46,936 nucleotides of DNA from BMS3ABIN04 sp964553325 (lineage in GTDB: Bacteria > Bacteroidota > Ignavibacteria > Ignavibacteriales > Melioribacteraceae): positions 1 to 46,936 of the forward strand of contig CAZKKI010000038.1 of the NCBI GenBank assembly GCA_964553325.1. Reading direction: 5' to 3'. The first letter of the stretch is position 1; each line of letters starts with the position of its first letter. Below are positions 32,774-40,994 of this stretch, piece by piece. The notes beneath the pieces were generated by a model. It was given only the letters and a program-made list of their open reading frames with translations, did not search any database and was not told where the DNA came from. The translations under genes were made by a program, and so were the position numbers.

Positions 32774-33971
32774 ATTCACCTCCGCCGGCATAATTAAAAA
32801 TTTCCTCTTTAAAATTTTCGAGAATAGATAAAAACGGATTCGGGCTTGATTGCCCCAAACCGCATTTGGAAGCAATTTTCATCGTTTCAGCCAACTCTTT
32901 CAGTTTGTTGATATACTTAAAGGTGTACTTGTTTTCTTCAATCATTTTAATTCCTTCGAGTAATTTCACATTACCTATTCTGCAAGGAGTACATTGCCCG
33001 CACGATTCTTCTACAAAAAACTCCATGAAATTCTTAAGTACTTTAAGCATATCCCTATTTTTGTTGAAAATTATTATCGAACCGCCCGTAGGTACATCTT
33101 CGTAAGCCAAAGTTCTATCGAATTGCGAACTGTTTAAGCAAATTCCGGAAGCTCCGCCGATTTGAACCGCTTTTGTATCTTTTGCGCCAACAAGCTTTAG
33201 CACATCGGATATTTTGGTTCCCCATTCCAATTCGTACACGCCGGGTTTTTCGCAATCGCCGGAAATTGAAAACAGTTTTGTTCCCTTCGATTTATTACTT
33301 CCGAATTCTCTGTACCAATCCGAGCCTTTCACAATTATGTGAGAAATAGTTGCAAGAGTTTCAACATTATTAACGCAAGTGGGTTTCCCCATAAAACCAG
33401 TATTAACCGGATAAGGCGGACGGTTCCTCGCTTCTCCGCGGTGACCTTCCAACGATTCGATTAATGCGGTTTCTTCGCCGCACACGTATGAACCTTCGCC
33501 CAAAAATATTCGGATATCGAAATTAAAACCTTTTTTGCCCAAAATATTTTCGCCAAGTAAATTATCTTTTCGCATTTCGTTCAGATAATCGTTAAGCGAA
33601 GCAAGCAAATATTCGTATTCTCCCCTCAAATAAACTATTCCTTCATCCGCACCGATTGTATAACCTCCGACAACCATTGCATCGAACACCAATTCGGGAT
33701 ATTCGATTAATAAAACTCTATCCTTGAACGTTCCGGGTTCGCCTTCGTCCGCGTTACATATCAAGTATTTTTTATCGCTTATCGCTGCGGCGGTTAACAT
33801 CCATTTAGTGGAAGTCGGGAAACCGGCACCTCCTCTGCCTTTTAATCCGGAATTTTTTAATTCGAATAAAATATCCTCTCTGCTCATCGAAAGAGCTTTT
33901 TTTATTGCCGAACCCCTTTCGTATTTTGAGAAGAGTACCGGACCGGAACGTTTGGTATTTCCGTTTTCCAT
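32760..33971 (-). CDS. hydB: NuoF-like NADH-binding subunit of the hydrogenase (HydB type)
   Basis: A 403-residue flavoprotein. Seen: SGLKGRGGAGFPTSTKW (NAD site), CNADEGEPGTFKDR (FMN site), GAYICGEE-type GEGSYVCGEETALIESLEG, RNRPPYPVNTGFMGKPT, and the [4Fe-4S] site ESCGQCTPCRIGN with a later SKCGLGQ. It lacks the extra N-terminal thioredoxin-like and C-terminal ferredoxin domains of longer HydB/HndC proteins, so is the short form. It ends 14 bp inside hydA and starts 8 bp after hydC. It oxidises or reduces NAD(P)(H) within the complex. Confidence 0.9.
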   Translation of the reverse strand: MENGNTKRSGPVLFSKYERGSAIKKALSMSREDILFELKNSGLKGRGGAGFPTSTKWMLTAAAISDKKYLICNADEGEPGTFKDRVLLIEYPELVFDAMVVGGYTIGADEGIVYLRGEYEYLLASLNDYLNEMRKDNLLGENILGKKGFNFDIRIFLGEGSYVCGEETALIESLEGHRGEARNRPPYPVNTGFMGKPTCVNNVETLATISHIIVKGSDWYREFGSNKSKGTKLFSISGDCEKPGVYELEWGTKISDVLKLVGAKDTKAVQIGGASGICLNSSQFDRTLAYEDVPTGGSIIIFNKNRDMLKVLKNFMEFFVEESCGQCTPCRIGNVKLLEGIKMIEENKYTFKYINKLKELAETMKIASKCGLGQSSPNPFLSILENFKEEIFNYAGGGEYAKK

Positions 33972-33979
33972 TTTAACCC

Positions 33980-34453
33980 CTATTTAATTTTATTAATTAA
34001 TTCCACGGCTTTTTCAGGTGTAAGATTCGTATAAACTCTGTCGTTAATTGCCATAGCCGGACTCTTATCGCACAATCCCAAACAATTTAAATATTCAAGA
34101 GTTATTTTCTTGTCCTTTGTGGTTTCACCCATTTTAATTCCCAACTCCCTCTCCAAAGCCTTAACGATCGAATCTTTTCCTTTCATATCGCACACAACAC
34201 TTTTACAAATACGGACCAGGTTTCTTCCTTTGGGTTCCTTATTTAAGAAAGAATAAAAAGTTATTACGCTGTAAACTTCCACGGGATGAATGTTTAATCT
34301 TTTGGCTATTTCCTGCTGAGCAAAATCGGATACATAGCGGTATTTTTTTTGTATCCCGTGCAAAATTGGTAACAAAGCCGATCTGTTTCTTCCATATTTA
34401 GTAACAAGCTTATCGATTTCTTCAATAAGATTTGATTTTTCCTCGACAAACAT
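33980..34453 (-). CDS. hydC: NuoE-like [2Fe-2S] subunit of the hydrogenase (HydC type)
   Basis: A 157-residue thioredoxin-like ferredoxin. The N-terminal helical part (LLPILHGIQKKYRYVSDFAQQEIAKRL) leads to the cluster ligands CKSVVC and CLGLC, the four-cysteine pattern of the NuoE family. It passes electrons between the flavin subunit and the catalytic subunit. Gaps are 12 bp to the receiver gene and 8 bp to hydB. Confidence 0.9.
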   Translation of the reverse strand: MFVEEKSNLIEEIDKLVTKYGRNRSALLPILHGIQKKYRYVSDFAQQEIAKRLNIHPVEVYSVITFYSFLNKEPKGRNLVRICKSVVCDMKGKDSIVKALERELGIKMGETTKDKKITLEYLNCLGLCDKSPAMAINDRVYTNLTPEKAVELINKIK

Positions 34454-34465
34454 TTTAAACTCCGC

Positions 34466-34834
34466 TTATCTTTTTAATAGTTTGTTAACTTTTTCCAGCA
34501 ATTCCTCGGGTGAAATAGGTTTTTCTACAAAGTCATCGACCGGTACGATATCACTTTTGCCGAATTCCATACCAATCGCTTTTGAAATTGAAGTGTACAT
34601 TAATATCGGAGTAGTAATTCCTTCCCTTCTGAATTTTTGAGCGAGAAAGAAACCGTCGTCGGGTTCATCCATCATTACGTCAAGGATAATCAGGTCGGGC
34701 GATTTTTCCTTAACGATTTTATACCCTTCTTCCGGATCATACGCACTAATTACATCAAAACCTTTTGATTTCAAAACGAGTCCGGTAGTTTCCACAATGT
34801 CTTTGTCGTCATCAATTATAGCGATAAGAGCCAT
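34466..34834 (-). CDS. Single-domain response regulator (CheY-like receiver)
   Basis: A 122-residue receiver domain with acidic pocket Asp8-Asp10, phospho-acceptor Asp52 (LIILDVMMDEPDDG), Thr81/Ser82 and Lys105 (VEKP). There is no output domain. It is the first gene of the hydrogenase operon, 40 bp or so after a sigma-54-type promoter, and the likely partner of the kinase four genes downstream. Since it lacks a DNA-binding or AAA+ domain it cannot itself activate sigma-54 polymerase; it might act by protein contact or in a phosphorelay. Confidence 0.9.
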   Translation of the reverse strand: MALIAIIDDDKDIVETTGLVLKSKGFDVISAYDPEEGYKIVKEKSPDLIILDVMMDEPDDGFFLAQKFRREGITTPILMYTSISKAIGMEFGKSDIVPVDDFVEKPISPEELLEKVNKLLKR

Positions 34835-34878
34835 TTTACTCTCCGTTTTTATTTATAAGATATATTCATCTTTTTATC

Positions 34879-34894
34879 TGCAAATGCTGTGCCA
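34879..34894 (-). promoter_or_regulatory. Sigma-54 (-24/-12) promoter of the hydrogenase operon
   Basis: On the minus strand the sequence is TGGCACAGCATTTGCA: the -24 GG and -12 GC are separated by exactly 10 nt and TGGCAC/TTGCA match the RpoN consensus closely. It points toward the receiver-hydCBA operon, whose first ATG is at 34834, giving a leader of about 35 nt with a CGGAGAG ribosome-binding site. An upstream enhancer site was not recognised. Confidence 0.75.
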
Positions 34895-35089
34895 TTTGTT
34901 AAATATTAAATTTCTTTATTTTATTTTATATTTGTAAACATTTCGGGCGGAGGAAATGTGAATTTTATTAAAGTTGAGAAATAATCCGGTAGAATTCCAA
35001 AATTTGATATTTATGCAATATGATGTCTTTTTTATGCGTAAAAACGGCTTGTTTTCAAAATATTTTCTAAAATATATGTAAAGAAAGTA

Positions 35090-35118
35090 TTGACTTTTAT
35101 TATCTGATTTCTTAATCT
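35090..35118 (+). promoter_or_regulatory. Sigma-70-like promoter upstream of susC
   Basis: TTGACT (35090-35095), 17-nt spacer, TAATCT (35113-35118). If used, it creates a leader of about 225 nt before susC that includes a hairpin and a short reading frame. Bacteroidota-type TTTG/TANNTTTG elements were not evident. Confidence 0.4.
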
Positions 35119-35211
35119 TGTGCATGGCAAATAGAAAACACATATTTTCTGTCGTTAATCTTTCTGTTTTTCTCCTCAAAATACTACTAATGCCATTAAT
35201 GTCTATCCTTT

Positions 35212-35246
35212 GGCTAATTAAGATTATTTCTATTTAATCTTTAGCC
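35212..35246 (+). promoter_or_regulatory. Hairpin in the susC leader
   Basis: GGCTAA plus AGATTA (35212-35217, 35221-35226, with a 3-nt bulge) pair with TAATCTTTAGCC (35235-35246) over an 8-nt loop. The 12-bp stem lies 32 bp upstream of the short leader ORF. It is not a riboswitch class I recognise. Confidence 0.4.
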
Positions 35247-35277
35247 GATTCAAAATTTTAAATCAACAAGGGCTATT

Positions 35278-35355
35278 ATGATAACGAAACGTAATCACAT
35301 ATTAATACTTTTTATCTTTTTATTCTTTAACCATCAAGGAGGTGTAAGCCTATGA
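35278..35355 (+). CDS. Short leader ORF overlapping the susC start
   Basis: An ATG at 35278 with a weak AAGG site opens a 25-codon frame whose stop TGA (35353-35355) overlaps the susC ATG at 35352. The peptide has a basic start (MITKRNH) and a hydrophobic run (ILILFIFLFF), like a truncated signal peptide. The strong susC ribosome-binding site AAGGAGGTG lies inside this frame. Translational coupling or control is possible; it may also be chance, since AT-rich sequence gives hydrophobic frames easily. Confidence 0.35.
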   Translation: MITKRNHILILFIFLFFNHQGGVSL

Positions 35356-38270
35356 GACCTACTATAACAGTAGTCATCTTTTTCTTATTATTCTTAGGCG
35401 TTGTACAGGCTCAGAAACTCGAAATCGAAGGTCGGGTTTTCGATAAAGAAACAGGAGAAGCTCTGCTAGGCGCCAACATAACAATTAAAGGTACAAACTT
35501 GGGTACCGTAACCGATATGGATGGTAAATTTCACATTTCCCTTCCGAACTTTAAATCGGCAACAATTGTAGTAAGTTACATCGGATACAAACCGGCTACA
35601 ATCGAGGTACAACAAAGCCGGTATAATCTTTCCGTTGGACTGGAACCCGACATTTTAAAGACTTCGGAAGTTGTGATTTCCGGTTTGGCATCATCGGTAA
35701 AAAGGGAAAACCTTGCGAATTCCGTAGCAACCCTTTCCGCTCAGGAATTGACGGAAGTTCCGACCCAAACACTGGATCAACAATTATACGGAAAATTTGC
35801 GGGCGTTAACGTTTCCGCAAACTCGGGTGCACCCGGCGGTGGTATCTCGGTTAACCTTAGGGGCGTTACAACAATTAACGCGGAAAACCAACCGCTTTAC
35901 ATTTTAGACGGTGTAATTCTCGACAATACCGCTACACAATCGGGTGTTAATGCCGTTACAAAAGCCACCGGAGGTGGAAATGCTAATTTTCAAGATAACC
36001 CCGTAAACAGAATAGCTGATTTGGTACCTGAAGATATCGAATCTATCGAAATCCTTAAAGGCTCAAGTGCCGCTGCAATTTACGGATCAAAAGCTTCCAA
36101 CGGTGTGGTAATTATTAAAACAAAGCAAGGTACGGCAGGTAGAACAACTTTAAACTTCCGACAACAGTTCGGGTTTAACGAATTATCCAAAAAATTAGGA
36201 AGCAGAAAGTTTACCGCCGAAACCGCTTTAGCAACTTTCGGACAGCGTGGATTGGAAGAATTCAACAAAGGTAAAACTTACGATCATGAAGAAGAAATGT
36301 ACGGTCAAAAAGGATTTATCCATCAAACTTCCCTCGGTCTCGGAGGCGGAAGTCAAACTTCGAAATATTATTTGTCGCTATACCAAAGAAGCGATGAGGG
36401 CATAATAAAGAATACCGGTTACCAAAAACAATCGGTCAGATTGAATTTAAGTCATTTGATTTCCGACAGAGTTGACGTAAAAGTTTTTGCCAATTACATT
36501 CATTCAAGTGCCGATCGCGGATTGACCAATAACGATAACAGCGGCACATCTTTCGGATTGGCATTAACTTCAACTCCCAGCTTTTTCAATTTGTTACCCG
36601 TCAACGGTGTTTATCCGGAAAATCCGTTTGTCGGATCAAACCCGATTCAAACAAGGGATTTAATGACAAACAACGAAACAGTAAACAGAACAATAATTTC
36701 CGGTAATGTCCGCTTTAACATATTGAAAACCGAGAAACAACTTCTCGACTTTATTGTTGTCGGCGGAATCGATCATTACACACAAATTAACAAAGCCGTT
36801 TTCCCGCGTGAACTGCAATTTGAAAAAGCAAGCGGTCAACCCGGAACTTCGATTTTAGGCGAGACGGTTTCGGACAACAACAACTTATACTTGAACTTAA
36901 CTCATAACTTCTTCCTTACACCGACCATTAACTTCAGAACTTCGGTCGGTTACCAAATAGAAAATAAAGATTACAATCATACGCTTTCTGTAGCCGAAGA
37001 TTTGATTGTCGGTCAAGAAAACATCGACCAAGCGGCGAGTGTCGATGTTCAACAAGACAGATTCATACAGCGGGATCGTGGTTTTTATGCTCAAGAAGAA
37101 GTTAACATCGAAGATATATATTTTCTTACAGTTGGTATCCGCGGCGATGCAAGCAGTTCCAACGGCGATGTTGATAAATTCTTCTTGTTCCCGAAAGCGT
37201 CCGCTTCGGTACGTCTTTCCAAATTTGATTTTTGGGAAGGTTTAAGCGGTGTATTCCCTGAATTTAAAATCAGAACCGCATACGGAAAAACGGGTAACTC
37301 TCCTATTCCGGGCGCGAAATACTCCTCTTTTGTTCCGGCAAACATTAGCGGTAGAGGCGGATTAATAGTTTCAACAAGAAAAGGAAATCCGAACATCGAA
37401 CCGGAAAAAACTTCCGAAATAGAATTAGGTTTCGATGCCACGCTGTTCAACGGCGACGGAACAATAGAATTTTCTTATTATAAAAGAAATGTTTCCGATT
37501 TGATTTTATTCAGAGAGTTACCACCTTCAACCGGATACGACGAAGAAGTTATAAACGGTGGTGAAATGGAAACTTCCGGCATTGAAGTTTCTTTGGGTTA
37601 CTCTTTATTCAAATCCAAAGACTTCAGCTGGACGACCAAAGTTAATTTCTACAAAACGCAATCGACAATTACAAAGTTAGACGTACCGGCGTTCAATACA
37701 TTGGGATTTGCGGATATTCTCGGCCGATTCAGAATTGAAGAAGGAAAATCGGCCACGCAAATTGTCGGTTTGGAAAACGGAGAACTCAAGCAACTTGGAG
37801 ACGAAACACCCGATTTCCAAATGTCTTTTGTTAACAATATGCGATGGAATAATTTCGATTTAGGATTTTTATGGGATTGGAAACAAGGCGGAGATGTTAT
37901 TAACCTAACAAAATTATTATCCGATTTGTTCGGCACAACAGCCGATTTGGATACACCCGAAGGCAAAGCGCGCGCTGCGGCTTTCGGAAAAACAACTCAT
38001 CAATTAATTGAAGACGGAACTTACTTGAAATTGAGAGAAGTAAGTCTCGGTTATACTTTCCCCCGTCAAACCGTGCAAGATATTTTCGGCGGATTGTTTA
38101 CAAAACTCAGATTAGGTCTTTCAGGTCGTAATTTGGTTACTATTACCAATTATTCCAGTTACGATCCCGAAGTAAGTAACTTCGGCAACAAAGCAATCGG
38201 AAGATCGATTGAAGTAACGCCGTTCCCGTCTTCACGTAGTTATTACTTCGATATTTCGTTAGGTTTTTAA
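35352..38270 (+). CDS. SusC/RagA-family TonB-linked outer-membrane protein
   Basis: A 972-residue protein with a signal peptide ending VVQAQ. A CarboxypepD_reg-like domain (about 24-100: GRVFDKETGEALLGANITIKG) is followed by the plug with the SusC-type signatures PGGGISVNLRGVTTINAENQP and PLYILDGVILDN, then VPEDIESIEILKGSSAAAIYGSKASNGVVIIKTK, and the barrel, ending in YYFDISLGF. With SusD it forms an importer for glycans, peptides or other large ligands. A strong AAGGAGGTG site precedes the ATG. No sugar hydrolase, sensor or sigma/anti-sigma gene is adjacent, so the ligand is open. Confidence 0.95.
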   Translation: MRPTITVVIFFLLFLGVVQAQKLEIEGRVFDKETGEALLGANITIKGTNLGTVTDMDGKFHISLPNFKSATIVVSYIGYKPATIEVQQSRYNLSVGLEPDILKTSEVVISGLASSVKRENLANSVATLSAQELTEVPTQTLDQQLYGKFAGVNVSANSGAPGGGISVNLRGVTTINAENQPLYILDGVILDNTATQSGVNAVTKATGGGNANFQDNPVNRIADLVPEDIESIEILKGSSAAAIYGSKASNGVVIIKTKQGTAGRTTLNFRQQFGFNELSKKLGSRKFTAETALATFGQRGLEEFNKGKTYDHEEEMYGQKGFIHQTSLGLGGGSQTSKYYLSLYQRSDEGIIKNTGYQKQSVRLNLSHLISDRVDVKVFANYIHSSADRGLTNNDNSGTSFGLALTSTPSFFNLLPVNGVYPENPFVGSNPIQTRDLMTNNETVNRTIISGNVRFNILKTEKQLLDFIVVGGIDHYTQINKAVFPRELQFEKASGQPGTSILGETVSDNNNLYLNLTHNFFLTPTINFRTSVGYQIENKDYNHTLSVAEDLIVGQENIDQAASVDVQQDRFIQRDRGFYAQEEVNIEDIYFLTVGIRGDASSSNGDVDKFFLFPKASASVRLSKFDFWEGLSGVFPEFKIRTAYGKTGNSPIPGAKYSSFVPANISGRGGLIVSTRKGNPNIEPEKTSEIELGFDATLFNGDGTIEFSYYKRNVSDLILFRELPPSTGYDEEVINGGEMETSGIEVSLGYSLFKSKDFSWTTKVNFYKTQSTITKLDVPAFNTLGFADILGRFRIEEGKSATQIVGLENGELKQLGDETPDFQMSFVNNMRWNNFDLGFLWDWKQGGDVINLTKLLSDLFGTTADLDTPEGKARAAAFGKTTHQLIEDGTYLKLREVSLGYTFPRQTVQDIFGGLFTKLRLGLSGRNLVTITNYSSYDPEVSNFGNKAIGRSIEVTPFPSSRSYYFDISLGF

Positions 38271-38290
38271 TTAAAAGGAGAAATTGAAAT

Positions 38291-39568
38291 ATGAAAAAAA
38301 TAAATTTTAGAAATATTTTAGGCAGCAAGATCTTACTTCTACTCGCCGCAATTGTTTTCTTAACAACAACTGCTTGCGAAGAATTGGATTTTGTAGATCC
38401 TAACGGACCGAGCTTGGAACAAACTTCGGTTCAAACCCTCGTTACCGGTATCGAAGCCGGAATGAGAATAGATCACGAATTCTATTTAAGAGACGTGTTG
38501 GTAATTGGCCGAGAAGCTTTTTACCTCGAACCTTCGGATCCACGTTACACGGGTGAATTATTGGGCAAAGAAGGAACCCAAATCGATCCTTCTGGATTCT
38601 TGTTAGTGCGCCCTTGGGGTTCGAGATACAGAGTAATTAGAAACTGCAACTTTCTGATTCAACAAAACGACAAAGGCGCCAACGGATTTGCAAAAACCGT
38701 TATAGCTTATCAACTTTTGTTAAATCTTAATCTGACGTACGACAACGGAATTAGAATTGACGTTTCGGGAGACAACCCCGGACCTTTTGTATCGAGAGAA
38801 GCGGCATTGGATTACATCAGTTCTTTACTCGATGAAGCGAAAGCCGATTTGGACGCGGCGGGTTCGAGCTTTAGTTTCGAACTTTCCAACGGATTCGCGG
38901 AATTTAACACTCCCGCTGAATTTGCCAAATTCAACAGAGGCTTGAAAGCCAGAGTTGCAATCTACCAAAAAGATTACGCTACCGCTTTAACCGCGCTATC
39001 ACAATCGTTTTTGGATTTGGGTGCTCCTCTATCCAAAGGCGTCTATCTGGATTACGGTACGGGCGTCGGAGATCAACTTAATCCTATTTTCGAAGTTCCC
39101 AACGCAACAAGCATCAAATTATTTGCCCATCCTTCGTTTGTTGCGGATGCGGAATCCGGCGATACAAGGGTTTCTTCAAAAACTTTTGTTCGTTCCGAAC
39201 CGACTACAATCGACGGTTTGACAAGCAATTTGGCTATTACAATATTCAACAGTAATACCGATCCCCTTCCGATTATGCGAAACGAAGAATTGATTCTTTT
39301 GCGTGCGGAAGCCAACATCGGTGCCGGAAATCTTGCCGATGCCGAATCGGATATTAATTTCATTCGTAATTCGGCCGGATTGCCGAACGTTACGCTGGAT
39401 GCCAATAACGCATTGGACGAACTTTTAAAACAAAAACGGTATTCGCTTTTCGGCGAAGGTTACAGATGGATTGATTTAAGACTATACGATAAACTGGATA
39501 CATTACCGCTCGATAGACCGGGCGATTTGGTTCACAAACAAATGCCCCGTCCGTCAACGGAAATTTAA
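38291..39568 (+). CDS. SusD/RagB-family lipoprotein
   Basis: A 425-residue surface lipoprotein; signal peptide with lipobox TTAC (Cys about residue 29). Family features: helical repeats with YRVIRNCNFLIQ and AFAKTVIAYQLLLNL-like segments, then EELILLRAEANIGAGNLADAESDINFIRNSAGLP, and the C-terminal LLKQKRYSLFGEGYRWIDLRLYDKL. It is the binding lid of the SusC partner encoded 20 bp upstream. It is on the short side for the family. A terminator follows. Confidence 0.93.
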   Translation: MKKINFRNILGSKILLLLAAIVFLTTTACEELDFVDPNGPSLEQTSVQTLVTGIEAGMRIDHEFYLRDVLVIGREAFYLEPSDPRYTGELLGKEGTQIDPSGFLLVRPWGSRYRVIRNCNFLIQQNDKGANGFAKTVIAYQLLLNLNLTYDNGIRIDVSGDNPGPFVSREAALDYISSLLDEAKADLDAAGSSFSFELSNGFAEFNTPAEFAKFNRGLKARVAIYQKDYATALTALSQSFLDLGAPLSKGVYLDYGTGVGDQLNPIFEVPNATSIKLFAHPSFVADAESGDTRVSSKTFVRSEPTTIDGLTSNLAITIFNSNTDPLPIMRNEELILLRAEANIGAGNLADAESDINFIRNSAGLPNVTLDANNALDELLKQKRYSLFGEGYRWIDLRLYDKLDTLPLDRPGDLVHKQMPRPSTEI

Positions 39569-39592
39569 CGGTTTCATTTGTTGCTCCAAAAT

Positions 39593-39624
39593 AAAGCTCC
39601 GATTTATTCGGAGCTTTTTTATTT
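39593..39624 (+). terminator. Rho-independent terminator after susD
   Basis: AAAGCTCCGA (39593-39602) pairs with TCGGAGCTTT (39608-39617) over a 5-nt loop, followed by TTTATTTT. It lies 25 bp after the susD stop. Confidence 0.92.
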
Positions 39625-39654
39625 TAAAGACACGGATCTTTAATCGGAGGAAAA

Positions 39655-39855
39655 ATGCCTAAGTACAAAGTAAATATTTATTATTCATTTTTTAATTCTT
39701 TTATTGTTGAAGCTAAAAATGAAGAGGATGCGATTTCCATTGCCCGTTCGATGCAAATTGATACTGAACAAATTTCATTGAATTTGGAAAACTGGGAGGA
39801 TGCCGACGAAGCTTTTGAAATAAACGAAAACGACTTTACAGAAGAAACAATTTAA
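39655..39855 (+). CDS. Small hypothetical protein
   Basis: A 66-residue acidic protein: YKVNIYYSFFNSFIVEAKNEEDAISIARSM followed by a Glu/Asp-rich tail. The F-x-V-E-A-K-N-E-E-D-A pattern resembles short DpnD/PcfM-like domains, but this is a weak resemblance. It has a GGAGG site 6 bp upstream of the ATG and is followed after 14 bp by the SDR gene, so the two are probably one transcript. Confidence 0.6.
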   Translation: MPKYKVNIYYSFFNSFIVEAKNEEDAISIARSMQIDTEQISLNLENWEDADEAFEINENDFTEETI

Positions 39856-39869
39856 CCGAAGGAGAAAAA

Positions 39870-40652
39870 TTGACTGAAAAAGATTTTAAAACCCGTTGGT
39901 CGCTTAAAGGAAAAAACGCATTGATAACTGGCGGTACGAAAGGAATCGGGCTTGCAATTGCCGAGGAATTAATAAACTTCGGAGCAAACGTATTTATTGT
40001 TGCCCGTTCGGAAACCGGCGTTAACGAAATAGTAAAAAAATGGAAATTAAAAGGTACGGAAGCCTACGGTTGTGCTGTCGATGTTTCAACTGAAACCGGA
40101 AGAAAAATATTATTTGAAAAACTGAATTCCGTATGGAACAAGCTCGATATCCTAATTAACAACGTCGGAACGAATATCAGAAAAAAATTCAACGAATATT
40201 CCTCCGATGAATTCGAGCACATCGTAAATACGAATCTACGTTCGATGTACGAAATAACAAAAGCTGCTTATCCCCTGTTGAAAGAAAGCGGAGCCGGCTG
40301 TGTTGTAAACATTTCTTCATCTGCCGGAAAAACCCATGTGCGCACAGGCGTGATTTACGGAATGACCAAAGCCGCGATCGATCAATTTACGCGCAACATT
40401 GCGGTTGAATGGGCTTCCGATAATATTCGAGTAAATGCCGTGGCGCCTTGGTACATCCGGACACCTATGGTTGAACATTTATTCGAAGATGAGACTTATT
40501 TGAACGACGTATTGTCTCGCACTCCGCTTAAACGCCTTGGCAAACCGGAAGAAGTAGCCTCAACCGTAGCGTTTTTATGTCTACCCGCCGCGGGTTTTAT
40601 TACCGGTCAATGTATAGACGTGGACGGTGGTTTTACAGTTTACGGATTTTAG
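39870..40652 (+). CDS. Short-chain dehydrogenase, tropinone-reductase-like
   Basis: A 260-residue classical SDR. The TTG start at 39870 has GGAGAAA upstream and gives the usual beginning RWSLKGKNALITGGTKGIG; cofactor motif TGGTKGIG, then NNVGTNIRKK, catalytic Ser in NISSSAG, Tyr-x3-Lys in YGMTK, and a C-terminal GQCIDVDGGFT. The RWSLKGK start and NNVGTN resemble plant tropinone-reductase-like SDRs and their bacterial relatives. Substrate unknown. Its last 20 bases overlap the convergent thioredoxin-like gene. Confidence 0.88.
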   Translation: MTEKDFKTRWSLKGKNALITGGTKGIGLAIAEELINFGANVFIVARSETGVNEIVKKWKLKGTEAYGCAVDVSTETGRKILFEKLNSVWNKLDILINNVGTNIRKKFNEYSSDEFEHIVNTNLRSMYEITKAAYPLLKESGAGCVVNISSSAGKTHVRTGVIYGMTKAAIDQFTRNIAVEWASDNIRVNAVAPWYIRTPMVEHLFEDETYLNDVLSRTPLKRLGKPEEVASTVAFLCLPAAGFITGQCIDVDGGFTVYGF

Positions 40653-40935
40653 CCAGAATTTGCTCTTTCGTCGGCAATCCGTTTCTATAAAGGCGGCATG
40701 TTAAACCGGGGTTTTCCGGTACCGGCAAGTCTTCCAAATCCGTTCCGTTAATCAATATGGTCGGCGAACCTCTGAAACCGAACTCCTTAGCGGATTTCTC
40801 CGTTTCGATTAATCTTTCACGATAAACCAAATTTCCTTCGTATTCTTTTACAAACTCTTTAAGAATATTTAAAACCTTAACGGAATTGGGACAACCGCGG
40901 AAATATTGTATTTCAATTATAATATTTTTATCCAT
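40633..40935 (-). CDS. Small thioredoxin-like protein with single active-site Cys
   Basis: A 100-residue protein: IEIQYFRGCPNSVKVLNILKEFV, then FGFRGSPTILINGTDL, which has the thioredoxin-fold cis-Pro (SPT). The active site reads GCPNS with only the first cysteine; another Cys occurs in LTCRLYR. It resembles small thioredoxin-like proteins often found near metal or mercury genes, but such neighbours are absent. Redox or metal-binding role likely. Confidence 0.7.
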   Translation of the reverse strand: MDKNIIIEIQYFRGCPNSVKVLNILKEFVKEYEGNLVYRERLIETEKSAKEFGFRGSPTILINGTDLEDLPVPENPGLTCRLYRNGLPTKEQILAKIRKL

Positions 40936-40994
40936 ATTCCAACTTAATCAATTATTTTTTGTAATTTTGGTTTTTATTTAGCTCCGGGAATTTT

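Noticed and set aside
32774..32875. Longer hydA start upstream of 32773
   Set aside because: It would lie in the hydB 3' end in another frame; ATG 32773 has GGAGGTG directly upstream.
34916..35179. Minus-strand 87-residue frame in the gap between the hydrogenase operon and susC
   Set aside because: Low-complexity Lys/Phe/Tyr-rich translation of AT-rich DNA, no convincing start site, overlaps promoter elements of susC.
35119..35277. Riboswitch in the susC leader
   Set aside because: A hairpin is present but no conserved core of a known class (cobalamin, TPP, SAM, FMN) could be recognised.
40633..40652. Overlap of SDR and thioredoxin-like genes as sign of a misannotated end
   Set aside because: Both C-termini look family-typical (VDGGFTVYGF and ILAKIRKL); a 20-bp convergent overlap is normal in compact genomes.
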